Assembly (NCBI GenBank): GCA_016209705.1
Contig: JACQVR010000077.1
Coordinates: 1-47,530, forward strand
DNA: 47,530 nucleotides
Direction: 5' to 3'
Source of the DNA: Planctomycetota bacterium
GTDB lineage: Bacteria > Planctomycetota > MHYJ01 > JACPRB01
Part shown: positions 18,561 to 26,820 of the stretch, piece after piece
Position numbering within the stretch: the first letter of the stretch is position 1
Layout of the letters: each line of letters begins with the position of its first letter
Notes under the pieces: generated by a model
The model's input: the letters and a program-made list of their open reading frames with translations, nothing else
The model's database searches: none
What the model was told of the DNA's origin: nothing
Program-made: the position numbers and the translations under genes

Positions 18561-19814
18561 TCAGCGGTCCAGCTCCCCGGCGATCACGTTCAGGCTGGAC
18601 AATACCGCCACCGCATCGGAAAGCAGCTTTCCTGCGCACATTTCCGGAAAGGCCTGATAGTTATATAAACTCGGAGGCCGGACGCGCCACCGATACGGCC
18701 GTCCCGACCCGTCGCTGACCAGATACCAGCCCAGTTCCCCGTTGGGCGCCTCGGTCGCGAAGTAGATTTCCCCTTTCGGCGGGCACACCCCGTGCCCCAG
18801 CATGTAATTCTTGAAATGGTAGATCAGGCCTTCCATTCCCCCCGAAGGGGCGTTGTCCGCGTTCTTGGGCGGAATGACAATGCGCGGATCATCCACCCAG
18901 ATCGGCCCCTGGGGCAACGCGCGCAGTGCCTGATCGACGATCTTCAGCGCTTCCCTCATCTCCTTGACGCGCACCCGGTAGCGGGCGAACACGTCGCCCT
19001 CGTCATCCACGGCGATTTCGAAATCGTACTGGTCGTATCCCAAATACGGGCGCGCCTTGCGGATGTCGTAGGGAACCCCGCAGGCCCGCAACAGAGGACC
19101 TGTCAGTCCGAAGCTTATGGCCTCCTCCTTCGAGAGGCGGCCGACGCCGACCGTCCGGTCGCGAAAGATGCGGTTCTCGTTGAGCACGGTCTCAATGTCG
19201 TCGATCGACTTGCCGCATTTGGCCATGAACGTCCGGCACATCTCCTCGAAATCGGGCGGCACGTCGCGAAACAGCCCGCCCACGCGCGTGTAGCTGGTGG
19301 TCAGCCGCGCTCCCGTCACCGCCTCGAAGATGTCATAGAGATTCTCTCGCTCGATGAAGGTCCACAACATGACGCTGAACGCCCCCAGATCCATCGCCTG
19401 GAGGCCGACGGACAGGATGTGATCGGCCACGCGGCTCAGCTCATACAGGATGACGCGAATCGCGGCGCACCGGGGCGTGACTTCCAGGCCCATGAGCTTC
19501 TCGACCGCCAGGGCGAAGCCGATATTGTTGCACAGCGGCGAGAGATAGTTCATCCGGTCCGTCACCGTGACCGTCTGGTTATAGGTGCGGTATTCGGCGA
19601 TTTTCTCGAAGCCGCTGTGCAGATAGCCGATTTCCAGCGCCATGCTCCGGACGATCTCCCCGTCCAGCTCGACGATCGCCCGCAACGTGCCGTGCGTCGC
19701 GGGATGCTGCGGCCCGAAATTGACCACCAGGCGCCGACCGCCCAGGTCATCTTCCCGCTCCTGTTCGATCTCCAGCACGGGTTTGGACGGAGGAAGATCG
19801 AGTTTGGGTTCCAT
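18561..19814 (-). CDS. nuoD: NADH-quinone oxidoreductase subunit D
   Basis: A 417-aa 49-kDa-type subunit that, with NuoB and NuoH, forms the quinone site. The conserved NFGPQHPATHGTLR (quinone-binding His of the HxxxHG type), EIGYLHSGFEKIAE, YTRVGGLFRDVP and the C-terminal AVLSSLNVIAGELDR are all present. The start is the ATG at 19814, overlapping the nuoC TAA by one base (TAATG). It is the Complex I copy; a divergent paralogue lies at 26891-28015. Confidence 0.95.
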   Translation of the reverse strand: MEPKLDLPPSKPVLEIEQEREDDLGGRRLVVNFGPQHPATHGTLRAIVELDGEIVRSMALEIGYLHSGFEKIAEYRTYNQTVTVTDRMNYLSPLCNNIGFALAVEKLMGLEVTPRCAAIRVILYELSRVADHILSVGLQAMDLGAFSVMLWTFIERENLYDIFEAVTGARLTTSYTRVGGLFRDVPPDFEEMCRTFMAKCGKSIDDIETVLNENRIFRDRTVGVGRLSKEEAISFGLTGPLLRACGVPYDIRKARPYLGYDQYDFEIAVDDEGDVFARYRVRVKEMREALKIVDQALRALPQGPIWVDDPRIVIPPKNADNAPSGGMEGLIYHFKNYMLGHGVCPPKGEIYFATEAPNGELGWYLVSDGSGRPYRWRVRPPSLYNYQAFPEMCAGKLLSDAVAVLSSLNVIAGELDR

Positions 19815-20326
19815 TACGCGCCTTCCTCCCGCACGTACCTGGGAAACGTATCCCGCTCTCCCATGCCCCGCAGCGGATAGTCCTTGCGCAGCGGATGACC
19901 CGTGTAGTACTCGGGGAGCTGAATCCGTCGCAGGTCCGGATGGCCGCGGAAGACGATTCCGAACATGTCGTAGACTTCGCGTTCCGCCCAGGGAGCCGAT
20001 TTCCACAAGTCATGCACGGAGTCGATTTTCGGATCGCTTTCCGGAACCCACGCCTTGACCCGGAAATATCCGCCATGCTTGAAGGAATATAGGATGTAGA
20101 CGACGCCGAATCGCTCGGGCATCCCCTGATTCAAGTAATCCACCGCGGTGAGATCCATGAGCGCATCGAACGCCAGTTCGGGATCATCGCGGAGGAACCG
20201 AAGGACGCCCTTGGCCCGATTGTCCCGCGTTTCGATCCAGTGCTGCCGGGCGAATTCGCCCGTGCCGTGGACCGCCTCCGGCATCGCCGCCTTGAGTTTT
20301 TCGACGACCTGTAGTCCGTCCATCAC
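19814..20326 (-). CDS. nuoC: NADH-quinone oxidoreductase subunit C
   Basis: A 170-aa 30-kDa-type subunit. The signature WKSAPWAEREVYDMFGIVFRGHPDLRRI is followed by the usual PLRKDYPLRG. It supports the B-D quinone module on the cytoplasmic side. It is coupled to nuoD by a 1-nt stop/start overlap and lies 49 nt after nuoB. No second nuoC accompanies the extra nuoB/nuoD pair. Confidence 0.94.
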   Translation of the reverse strand: MMDGLQVVEKLKAAMPEAVHGTGEFARQHWIETRDNRAKGVLRFLRDDPELAFDALMDLTAVDYLNQGMPERFGVVYILYSFKHGGYFRVKAWVPESDPKIDSVHDLWKSAPWAEREVYDMFGIVFRGHPDLRRIQLPEYYTGHPLRKDYPLRGMGERDTFPRYVREEGA

Positions 20327-20375
20327 CGTTCCTCTACCACCGTTGGCAGGCCTGGCGGATCCGCAAATTCTCCGG

Positions 20376-20906
20376 TTACGAGCGGGAGGTGGGCGCCGGA
20401 AGTTCAGGCCCTGGGTTCGTCCGGGCGGAGGCGGCCCGCCGGGGCCCCTCCCGCTCGACGATTTCCTGAATCTTCATGATGGCGTCGATGACGCTTTCCG
20501 GCCGGGGCGGGCAGCCCGGCACGTAGACGTCCACGGGAATGAAACGATCGACGCCCTGAGTCATGGCGTAATTGTCGAAGATGCCGCCGCAGGAAGCGCA
20601 CGCGCCCATGGCGATGCACCATTTGGGCTCCGGCATCTGCTCCCAGATCTTGTACAGGACCGGCATCATCTTCAGCGAGATGCGGCCCGAAACGATCATG
20701 AGGTCGCTCTGGCGAGGGGAGAACCGGATCACTTCCGCGCCGAAACGAGCCAGGTCGTAGCGCGATGCCAACGTCGCCATGAGCTCGATGGCGCAGCACG
20801 CCGTCCCGAACGGCATCGGCCAAAGGCTGTTCTTGCGCGCCCATGTGACCACCTTGTTCAAGGAGGTCGTCAGTACGCCTTCCGGCATCCAGGATTCAAG
20901 ACCCAT
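20376..20906 (-). CDS. nuoB: NADH-quinone oxidoreductase subunit B
   Basis: A 176-aa subunit holding cluster N2. The tandem Cys in [18 protein letters not shown], the third Cys in MGACASCGG and the fourth in [13 protein letters not shown] give the full ligand set. The start is uncertain: I take the ATG at 20906 (GAAGG only 3 nt upstream), where family similarity begins; an upstream ATG (20993) would add 29 Lys/Arg-rich residues. The C-terminal ~25 residues are low complexity. Confidence 0.92.
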   Translation of the reverse strand: MGLESWMPEGVLTTSLNKVVTWARKNSLWPMPFGTACCAIELMATLASRYDLARFGAEVIRFSPRQSDLMIVSGRISLKMMPVLYKIWEQMPEPKWCIAMGACASCGGIFDNYAMTQGVDRFIPVDVYVPGCPPRPESVIDAIMKIQEIVEREGPRRAASARTNPGPELPAPTSRS

Positions 20907-20979
20907 CGCCTTCGCCCGCGCTCCAATCCTTTTGTTCTTCTTACTATCGCGCCATCCAACCTGCAACGCCCTTCGGTTC

Positions 20980-21011
20980 CCGACTGCGGACATTGGACTT
21001 CGGACTTGGGA
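20980..21011. repeat. Short heptamer repeat (GGACTT word)
   Basis: CGGACATTGGACTTCGGACT followed by TGGGACT in the nuoA-nuoB gap: three to four 7-nt-spaced GGACT words, a shorter member of the array family. It abuts the nuoA stop. Confidence 0.6.
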
Positions 21012-21362
21012 CTATTCCCATTCGAGCGCTCCCCGGCGCCAGACATAGACGAGACCGAAGCCGACCACGGAAATAAAAATCCCCATTTCGAGAAGACCCG
21101 CCGCTCCGAGCTGGCGGTGCAGAACGGCCCAGGGGATCAGGAAAACGGTCTCGATATCGAACAAGATGAACAGGATCGCCACCAGGTAGAAGTGAACCGA
21201 CATGCGAATCCGCGATTCGGCCTGAAGGGGAACGCCGCACTCGTAGGGCTCGCTCTTGGCGGGCTTGGGCCGGCTGGGTCCCAGCAGGCGCGACGCCGCC
21301 AAGAAGGCCACGCCGAGGCCCAAGACGGCGCCGGCGTACAGCGCCACGATTGCCCATTCCAT
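21012..21362 (-). CDS. nuoA: NADH-quinone oxidoreductase subunit A
   Basis: A 116-aa three-helix subunit and first gene of the nuo operon. The helix-loop SEPYECGVPLQAESRIRMSV carries the conserved Cys/Glu loop near the quinone site, and FILFDIETVFLIPWA carries the conserved Asp/Glu of TM2. The ATG at 21362 (MEWAIVALYAG) was chosen over one nine codons upstream because family proteins begin with the first hydrophobic helix. No Shine-Dalgarno is visible. Confidence 0.94.
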   Translation of the reverse strand: MEWAIVALYAGAVLGLGVAFLAASRLLGPSRPKPAKSEPYECGVPLQAESRIRMSVHFYLVAILFILFDIETVFLIPWAVLHRQLGAAGLLEMGIFISVVGFGLVYVWRRGALEWE

Positions 21363-21480
21363 AGAAAATCGTCTGGCCGGCCGGGGCACCCGCGACTCTG
21401 GCGAGGAACGATTCTCGAGCCGCGCCCGGAGACGGTGGCGTATTAGAGCAAAGCGAACCGGGAGGTGCTAAGATATTTTC

Positions 21481-22593
21481 ATGCGCGAAAGCTTGCTGTA
21501 CGAGCGGCGGCCCAAAGACGGCAAGGTGAAATGCAATGTCTGCGCCGTGCGCTGCGTCATTCCCGACGGCGGCCGCGGCGCCTGACGGACCCGCCTGAAC
21601 CGGAGCGGTACGCTCTACACGCTGCTGTACGGACTGGCCTCCTCCGCCTGCGTCGACCCGGTCGAGAAGAAGCCGGTATATCACTACCTCCCCGGTTCGC
21701 GGATCCTGTCCATGGGCACCCGCGGATGCAACTTCCATTGCCCCGGCTGTCAGAACTGGGAAATCTCCCACGACTCGCCCGACGAGTTCGGCCGCAACAT
21801 GGAAGTGATCGAACCGGCCGAGAGCGCCCATCTCGCCCGCCGCCTGGGCTGCCAGGGCATCGGCTGGACCTATAACGATCCCACGATCTGGCTGGAACAC
21901 ACGCTGGAGGCCATGATCGAGGCCAAGAAACTGGGTCTCTACAGCGCGTACATGACCAACGGCTACGCCACGCCCGAACACATGGAGATGATCGGTCCCT
22001 ACCTGACGATCTGGCGCGTGGACATCAAGGGGTTCTCACGCGAAACGTACAAGAAGATCTCGGGCCTGGCCCGCTGGGAGCCGGTCCTGGAGATGACGAA
22101 ACTGGCGAAGCACAAGTACGGGATGCACGTGGAGTGCGTGACGAACGTCACGCCCACCATCAACGACCGGGAAGAGGAGCTGCGGGAAACGGCGGGATGG
22201 ATTCGCCGGGAGCTGGGGGAGTTCACGCCGTGGCACGTGACGCGATTCCATCCATACCTCGACCTGTCGCACCTCCCGCCGACGCCCGTGCGAACCTTGG
22301 AACGGGCGTACGAGATCGGCCGGGAAGAGGGCTTGAAGTACGTGTACATCGGAAACCTTCCCGGGCATCCGTGGGAAGACACGTACTGCCACGCCTGTGG
22401 GGAACGCGTCATTCAACGCCGCCATTTCGCCGTGGCGCGATCGATTCTGGTCGACGGAACGTGCCCGACATGCGGCCTGATGATTCCGGGAACGTTCCCG
22501 AAGGCGATTCCTTCCACGGATGGGGAGCGGGAATGGGTGCCCTTACCCCCGGCGGGGAGTCCGAAGTCTGAAGTCCAAAGTCCGACGTCTTGA
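21481..22593 (+). CDS. Radical SAM protein (AmmeMemoRadiSam-type) with in-frame TGA at a conserved Cys; candidate selenoprotein
   Basis: From the ATG at 21481 (GGGAGG about 14 nt upstream) the frame is open for 370 codons except a TGA at codon 35 (21583-21585). The N-terminus shows C18-x2-C21-x3-C25-x9-[TGA35], exactly where the family has C-x2-C-x3-C-x9-C (normally GGRGxCxxR). The radical SAM motif CNFHCPGC follows (about residue 81) in GTRGCNFHCPGCQNW, and a zinc-ribbon-like end (CHACGERVIQRR ... TCPTCGLMIPG) matches AmmeMemoRadiSam-system enzymes. TGA as selenocysteine is the natural reading; a TGC-to-TGA nonsense mutation is the alternative. No Memo or AMMECR1 partner is nearby. The last ~12 residues are encoded by a short-word repeat. 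Confidence 0.75.
22557..22591. repeat. Short-word repeat (GAAGTC/AAGTCC) inside the 3' end of the radical SAM gene
   Basis: AGTCCGAAGTCTGAAGTCCA and then AAGTCCGACGTC, 7-nt spaced. It encodes the hydrophilic tail SPKSEVQSPTS just after family similarity ends, so the array seems to have extended the gene. Confidence 0.6.
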
Positions 22594-22603
22594 ACGCGCG
22601 CGG

Positions 22604-23158
22604 TTACTTCTTTGCCTCGTCGGCTCGCCGCGCGGCGGCGAGCGCCAGCGTCCAGAGCGTCTTCCCTTCCTTCTTCTCCTCGCCGACGTTTCCGGAAACC
22701 CGGCATCGGACCGGCCCATCCTGAGCCAGGCGGCCCAGCGCGTCGAGCGGATGCTCCGCCGGTTTCGGATCGAGGTCGGCCTTCAAGAGGACATAGCTCC
22801 GATCACTTCCCCACGGCGTGAAACGAAGCTCGCCGTCCTTCCGGATCACGTCGCCGGCCGCTTCATCGAAGCGCATCCCTTCGTACGCGTAACCCTCGGG
22901 CAGCGCTTTCGCCAACGCCTCTCCGCTCGGGATTTTCTTGGGATCCACTTGAAAAATAAAATCCGAGAGCTCGGCCCCTTCCTTGATTTCGCGGACGCCG
23001 TCCAGGCTCCGCAGCGCTTTCGTCACCGCGCTGATTCAGCTCTCCCCTCAGATTCCGCCGACCTTGACGACGAGCTTCACCGAGGGGGGCGGACTCTCCT
23101 GCGCCTCCGCTCCCAGCGAAACGAAGAGCAACCCCACCACGCTCAGGATCCGGCTCAT
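22604..23158 (-). CDS. Secreted HMA-domain protein with two in-frame TGA codons (candidate U-x3-U selenoprotein), paralogue 1
   Basis: The ATG at 23158 has a strong AAGGAG 7 nt upstream. The frame is 185 codons with TGA at codons 37 (23048-23050) and 41 (23036-23038). Residues 1-20 are a signal peptide (ILSVVGLLFVSLGAEAQ). Next comes a ferredoxin-like heavy-metal-associated domain: SVKLVVKVGGI-U-GES-U-ISAVTKALRSLDGVREI, where the TGAs replace the metal-binding cysteines. The rest (about 85-184) is an unrecognised, possibly beta-rich domain. Coding is intact beyond the TGAs, and the paralogue at 24502-25047 has TGAs at the same two positions. A 6-bp hairpin lies just after the second TGA. Likely a periplasmic metal/redox protein if the TGAs are Sec. 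Confidence 0.75.
23012..23033 (-). promoter_or_regulatory. SECIS-like hairpin after the second TGA of HMA paralogue 1
   Basis: On the minus strand CAGCGC pairs with GCGCTG around the 10-nt loop GGTGACGAAA, starting 2 nt after the second TGA. The position suits a bacterial SECIS and the loop begins with GGU; pairing seen by eye only. Confidence 0.4.
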
Positions 23159-23227
23159 TTCTTTTCTCCTTGGACGGAGATGATACGGTTTCGCCGTCGA
23201 AACGTGGAAGTGAATTCCGGCGGACCT

Positions 23228-23233
23228 TATGAT
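23228..23233 (+). promoter_or_regulatory. -10-like TATGAT 6 nt before the start of the 169-aa gene
   Basis: TATGAT (five of six to consensus) ends 6 nt before the ATG at 23240, with no Shine-Dalgarno. It resembles the leaderless arrangement seen at 6185 and 40620. Confidence 0.35.
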
Positions 23234-23239
23234 AACCGC

Positions 23240-23749
23240 ATGAGCGCCAAGCCGACGCGCGGCGAACTTCTGGCCAAGATGGCCGACGGCTCTTTTCTCG
23301 ACTACGCGCGTTCCGTCATGGACGATTTCTGTTTTACCATCGACCTGCATCAGGGCGAAGACCGCATCTGGTTCGGAAGCCATACGCTGACCGTGAACCG
23401 CAACGTGGCCTTCAATTTCTTCGATCGCGACGTGTCCAAGGACGAGGGCCTGGAGCCGTTTCCGGTTGTCCGGGCGGAACGGTCGGAAACGATGGAGGTG
23501 CGGGTGCGCCCGTTTCCGGACGATCCCAGTTCGGACTATGTCGTTCCGGTGTTTCATCTCGAGAAGGACGCCTACGACCGCGCGATCGCTTCCATGGATC
23601 GGATCCTGGCCGACTATGAAGGGATCCGAACGATTCCCGACGTCTTCTTTGCGGACGAGCCGGTCATCGCCCTGGTGCGGGACCGCCTCCTGAAGCATCC
23701 CCCGGTGGCGGCGGAGCGGTCGGCGGACTGGCCCTCCTTTCTTCAATAG
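23240..23749 (+). CDS. Hypothetical protein, 169 aa
   Basis: I do not recognise this family. The protein is soluble, acidic to neutral and without signal peptide or TM helix. It contains LDYARSVMDDFCFTIDLH, FGSHTLTVNRNVAFNFFD, VRPFPDDPSSDYVVPVFHLE and IRTIPDVFFADEPVIALVRD. The start is the ATG at 23240, which follows a -10-like TATGAT by 6 nt. It is divergent from HMA paralogue 1 (82 nt apart) and lies between the two TGA-containing HMA genes, so it may belong to the same island, but nothing in the sequence proves a link. Confidence 0.65.
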   Translation: MSAKPTRGELLAKMADGSFLDYARSVMDDFCFTIDLHQGEDRIWFGSHTLTVNRNVAFNFFDRDVSKDEGLEPFPVVRAERSETMEVRVRPFPDDPSSDYVVPVFHLEKDAYDRAIASMDRILADYEGIRTIPDVFFADEPVIALVRDRLLKHPPVAAERSADWPSFLQ

Positions 23750-23852
23750 GGCATGACAAGTGTAAACAAGTCCCGTCCCTGTGGGCCTCCGTAGTTTCAA
23801 CAAAGGAGGTTGGGCGGGGTCCTTCCGAAGCGAGCGACCGAAGGGAGCGAGC

Positions 23853-24422
23853 GTGGCACATGCGCTGACGTGCGCCTGCGGGCGAAAATTGCGCGTTCCG
23901 GACGCGCTGCGAGGCAAGTCCGCGCAGTGCCCGTTCTGCAAAGCCGTGCATCAAATTCCCGAGTCGGATTCCGCGGCGGCGGGGCCCCTTCCCCCTCCCG
24001 AAGCCGAGGAGCGCCGTCGGGAAACGCGCGAACAGGCGGGGCAAAGTCAGGTCGAACCGAAGGAGGCGCAAGCCGGCCACGCGCTGTATGCTCCGCCGCC
24101 GGAAGAAATGACAAGGACGCAGGGGGACGAAGAGAGGTTGGCGCCGACCGATATCGAGTCTCCTCCCGCGCCGGAGGAGGCTCCGGAATCCTGGGAGGAA
24201 CCGAGGCCGCCCGACGAACCGGCGGCGCCGGCCGTCTCGGCTCCAGTGAAGCGGTCGCGCCTCTACACGGCCGCCGGGGCGTCGGCCGCTTCGGCGCTCG
24301 TCTTTCTTACCGGGATCTACGCGTTCTCCGGCGCCGCGCAACGCTTGGCGTCGTTCGGAGCCGTCTTGCTGGCGGCCGTCACGTGCACGCTGCTCCTGCT
24401 GGAAACAACCCGCAAAGGATAG
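23853..24422 (+). CDS. Zinc-ribbon membrane protein, 189 aa
   Basis: The N-terminus is a CxC/CxxC zinc ribbon: CACGRKLRVPDALRGKSAQC then PFC, a type frequent in Planctomycetota. A long Pro/Glu-rich low-complexity region (about 35-130) follows, then two hydrophobic helices (about 140-182). I chose the GTG at 23853 because AAGGGAG lies 7 nt upstream; an in-frame ATG at 23781 has no such site. The function is unknown. It ends just before a perfect 16-bp hairpin and is convergent with HMA paralogue 2. Confidence 0.65.
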   Translation: MAHALTCACGRKLRVPDALRGKSAQCPFCKAVHQIPESDSAAAGPLPPPEAEERRRETREQAGQSQVEPKEAQAGHALYAPPPEEMTRTQGDEERLAPTDIESPPAPEEAPESWEEPRPPDEPAAPAVSAPVKRSRLYTAAGASAASALVFLTGIYAFSGAAQRLASFGAVLLAAVTCTLLLLETTRKG

Positions 24423-24434
24423 GACGGCCGCCCC

Positions 24435-24475
24435 ATGGAATCCCGACCCGACCGTCTGCCGGGTCGGGATTCCAT
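24435..24475. terminator. Perfect 16-bp inverted repeat between convergent genes (bidirectional terminator candidate)
   Basis: ATGGAATCCCGACCCG and its exact complement flank a 9-nt loop (24451-24459). It lies between the ends of the zinc-ribbon gene and the HMA gene. There is no T-tract on either side, so it may stop transcription poorly or protect both 3' ends. Confidence 0.6.
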
Positions 24476-24501
24476 AAGCGAGCTCCGTTAAGGCGCGAGC
24501 G

Positions 24502-25047
24502 CTACTTCTTCTCGACCGCCTCGGCGGATTCCAAGTGGATCGTCTGAACTCCCTTTTCCGCGATCACGACGCCCGTGACTTGGAACGAACTCTTCCCTTC
24601 CTTCATCTTGGCTTCGATCTGGCCCAAAACGTCGGGGGTGTCCCCGTCGTCTTTCTTGGGACGATTGGCCAGCATGAACTTGGCGCCGGAGCCGCGAGCC
24701 TTCAGGCACGTTCCCTCGTCGTCCTTGGAAACGTCGCCGACCAGGACGGCCTCGACCTTCTCCAGCTTGAACCGCCCCACGGCCTTCTTCACGGCATCCA
24801 CGTCCAGCTTGGCCTTTTCGGCGATCGATACCTCGTACACGCCGCGGCCCTGGGAAAAATCCAACTGACTCATCTTGGCGAAGCCTTCCAGGCCTCGCAG
24901 GCCTCTCTTGACCGAGCCCCCTCAGGCGCTCGGTCAGCTCATGCCGCTGACCGTGACCGTGATCTTGTACTGATCCTCGTCGAAAGCCGCCAGGGCGGGC
25001 AGACCGGCCAGCAGCACGGCGGTCGCCATCAGGGTGACCTTTCGCAT
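24502..25047 (-). CDS. Secreted HMA-domain protein with two in-frame TGA codons (candidate U-x3-U selenoprotein), paralogue 2
   Basis: The ATG at 25047 has GGAGG about 9 nt upstream. The frame is 182 codons with TGA at codons 38 (24934-24936) and 42 (24922-24924). A signal peptide (VTLMATAVLLAGLPALAA) precedes an HMA domain: YKITVTVSGMS-U-PSA-U-GGSVKRGLRGLEGF. HMA domains normally have GMxCxxC here. Coding continues through VYEVSIAEKAKLDVDAVKKA to a C-terminal domain (about 105-181; ends in IHLESAEAVEKK). The overall layout equals that of 22604-23158. A perfect 9-bp hairpin begins with the first TGA and holds the second in its loop. It lies 119 nt downstream of ETF-QO on the same strand. The single Cys (EGTCLK) lies outside the site. 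Confidence 0.78.
24909..24936 (-). promoter_or_regulatory. SECIS-like hairpin spanning both TGAs of HMA paralogue 2
   Basis: On the minus strand TGACCGAGC (starting with the first TGA) pairs perfectly with GCTCGGTCA around a 10-nt loop, GCCTGAGGGG, which holds the second TGA. A stem with UGA at its base is the bacterial SECIS geometry, though shorter than the classic E. coli fdhF element. Confidence 0.5.
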
Positions 25048-25166
25048 CGCATTCCTCCTATGGAAATAAACGGGTAACGTTTCTTTAGACGCTTTCCGGT
25101 AGGTTTCTATTCCCGGCGCGCGGACATTTTCTATACAGGGTTCGGAACGGAATCCTTTGGGGAAAA

Positions 25167-26819
25167 TCAAAGATTCTTCCACGCCGGCCCGCCGCCGCCC
25201 TCCGGCGGAACCCAACGAATGATTCCGTACGGATCCATGACGTCGCACGTCTTGCAGTGAACGCAGTTCGAGAAGTTGATCTGAAGATGGCCGACATCGC
25301 GCTCGTCTTTCTTCAGCCACTCGTACACGTTCGCCGGGCAGAAGTGCTGGCACGGATTCCCGTATTCCTGGGCGCAGCGATTCACGCATACGTCCGGCTC
25401 CAGCACCAGCAGATGGCACGGCGTGTTTTCGTCGTGAATCGTTCCGGAATGGAAGATCTCGTCCACCTTCGAAAACGTCAGCTTGCCGTCGAAGCGGATC
25501 CTCCGCAGCCGGGCGTCGGGACGGCCGTAATACTCTCGAACCGGCCGCATTCGCCGATGGCCTTCTTCCAGCTTCACGTCCGAAAACGGACTGAAGCCGA
25601 GGACCTGAAGCGTTCCGGCGCCCATCAAACCGGCCCAGAACCCGTGTTTGAACCCCTTCTTGAAATCCCGAACCTGCCGGAGCTCGCTCCCGACGTAGGA
25701 TTCCTCGACCCGCCGGGCGTACCCGGCGAGGTTCGCTTCCGAGACGTCGCCCTTCTCGATCGCCTCGAAGGCCGTTTCCGCCGCGAGCAGGCCGCTTTTC
25801 ATGGCCAGATGCACGCCCTTGAGGCGCATTGCGTCCAGCAAACTCGCGCTGTCGCCCACGAGCATCGCTCCGGGGGCGTAGAGCTTCGGCACCGCCTCCC
25901 AACCGCCTTCGGGGATCGCCTTGGCCCCGTACTCCACCATCTTCCCCCCTTCCAGCATCGAGCGGATCTTGGGATGGGTCTTGAACCGTTGAAGCTCGTG
26001 ATGCGGATCCAAGAAGGGGTCGCGGTAATCGAGTCCGACGACGAACCCGACGCACACGCGATCGTTCTTGAGCGAGTAGATGAACGAGCCCCCGAACGCG
26101 TCGGAGGCGAGCGGCCAGCCCATCGTGAGGAGGACCCGGCCTTCGTGAACGTATCCGGGCGGCAGTTCCCAGATCTCCTTGACGCCGATGGCGTACACTT
26201 GAGGCGCGCGATCCCGCTGGAGTTGGAAGGTCGAGACCAACTCGCGCGTCAGCGTTCCGCGGGGGCCTTCCCCGATGATCGTGATCTTGGCGCGGATGTC
26301 GACGCCCGGCTCGTAGTTCGGCTTCGGCCGGCCGTGTTTGTCGAGCCCCTTGTCGCCGGTCCGGACGCCCACGACGGCGCCGTTCTCGATCAGCAGCTTC
26401 ACGCCCGGAAATCCCGGGAAGAGATCGACGCCCCCACGCTCCACCAGCCCTCCCATCCACCGGACGAGCTGCGACAGCGAGAGGATCGGGTGTCCGGTAT
26501 CGTCGAGAACCGGGGGGAGGATCGGCGCGGGCAGCGCCTCGGTCTCGGTCAGAAACCAGAGGTGATTTTCCCGGACGACGCCCTCGATCGGGCACCCTTG
26601 AGCTTCATAATCGGGAACCAGCTCCCGCAGCGCCTTCGGATCGATGACGGCTCCCGAAATGCCATGGGCGCCGATCTCGCGACCTTTTTCGATGAGCAGG
26701 ACGGAGAGGATCTTGCCGCGCTCCTTGGTCAGTTGACTCAACCGGATGGCCGCGGCGAGTCCGGCGGGGCCGGCGCCGACGATCAGAACATCGACGTCGA
26801 GGGTTTCGCGATCGGGCAT
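25167..26819 (-). CDS. Electron transfer flavoprotein-ubiquinone oxidoreductase
   Basis: A 550-aa ETF-QO. The N-terminal FAD site is VDVLIVGAGPAGLAAAIRLS, the substrate/quinone domain includes HGISGAVIDPKALRELVPDY, and a second FAD motif is GAMLVGDSASLLDAMRLKG. The C-terminal ferredoxin domain binds [4Fe-4S] through CVNRCAQEYGNPC and NCVHCKTCDVMDPYG. It passes electrons from ETF (fatty or amino acid oxidation) to quinone at the membrane. No etfA/etfB is in the window. It follows the orphan nuoD2 after a repeat-filled gap and precedes the HMA paralogue 2 gene on the same strand. Confidence 0.93.
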   Translation of the reverse strand: MPDRETLDVDVLIVGAGPAGLAAAIRLSQLTKERGKILSVLLIEKGREIGAHGISGAVIDPKALRELVPDYEAQGCPIEGVVRENHLWFLTETEALPAPILPPVLDDTGHPILSLSQLVRWMGGLVERGGVDLFPGFPGVKLLIENGAVVGVRTGDKGLDKHGRPKPNYEPGVDIRAKITIIGEGPRGTLTRELVSTFQLQRDRAPQVYAIGVKEIWELPPGYVHEGRVLLTMGWPLASDAFGGSFIYSLKNDRVCVGFVVGLDYRDPFLDPHHELQRFKTHPKIRSMLEGGKMVEYGAKAIPEGGWEAVPKLYAPGAMLVGDSASLLDAMRLKGVHLAMKSGLLAAETAFEAIEKGDVSEANLAGYARRVEESYVGSELRQVRDFKKGFKHGFWAGLMGAGTLQVLGFSPFSDVKLEEGHRRMRPVREYYGRPDARLRRIRFDGKLTFSKVDEIFHSGTIHDENTPCHLLVLEPDVCVNRCAQEYGNPCQHFCPANVYEWLKKDERDVGHLQINFSNCVHCKTCDVMDPYGIIRWVPPEGGGGPAWKNL

Positions 26820-26820
26820 G

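Noticed and set aside
21481..25047. TGA as tryptophan or glycine (alternative genetic code)
   Set aside because: Many well-recognised genes here stop at TGA (nuoN, nuoH, the nuoEF fusion, mutL, ispG), so TGA is a normal stop; only five TGAs at conserved Cys-type positions need recoding.
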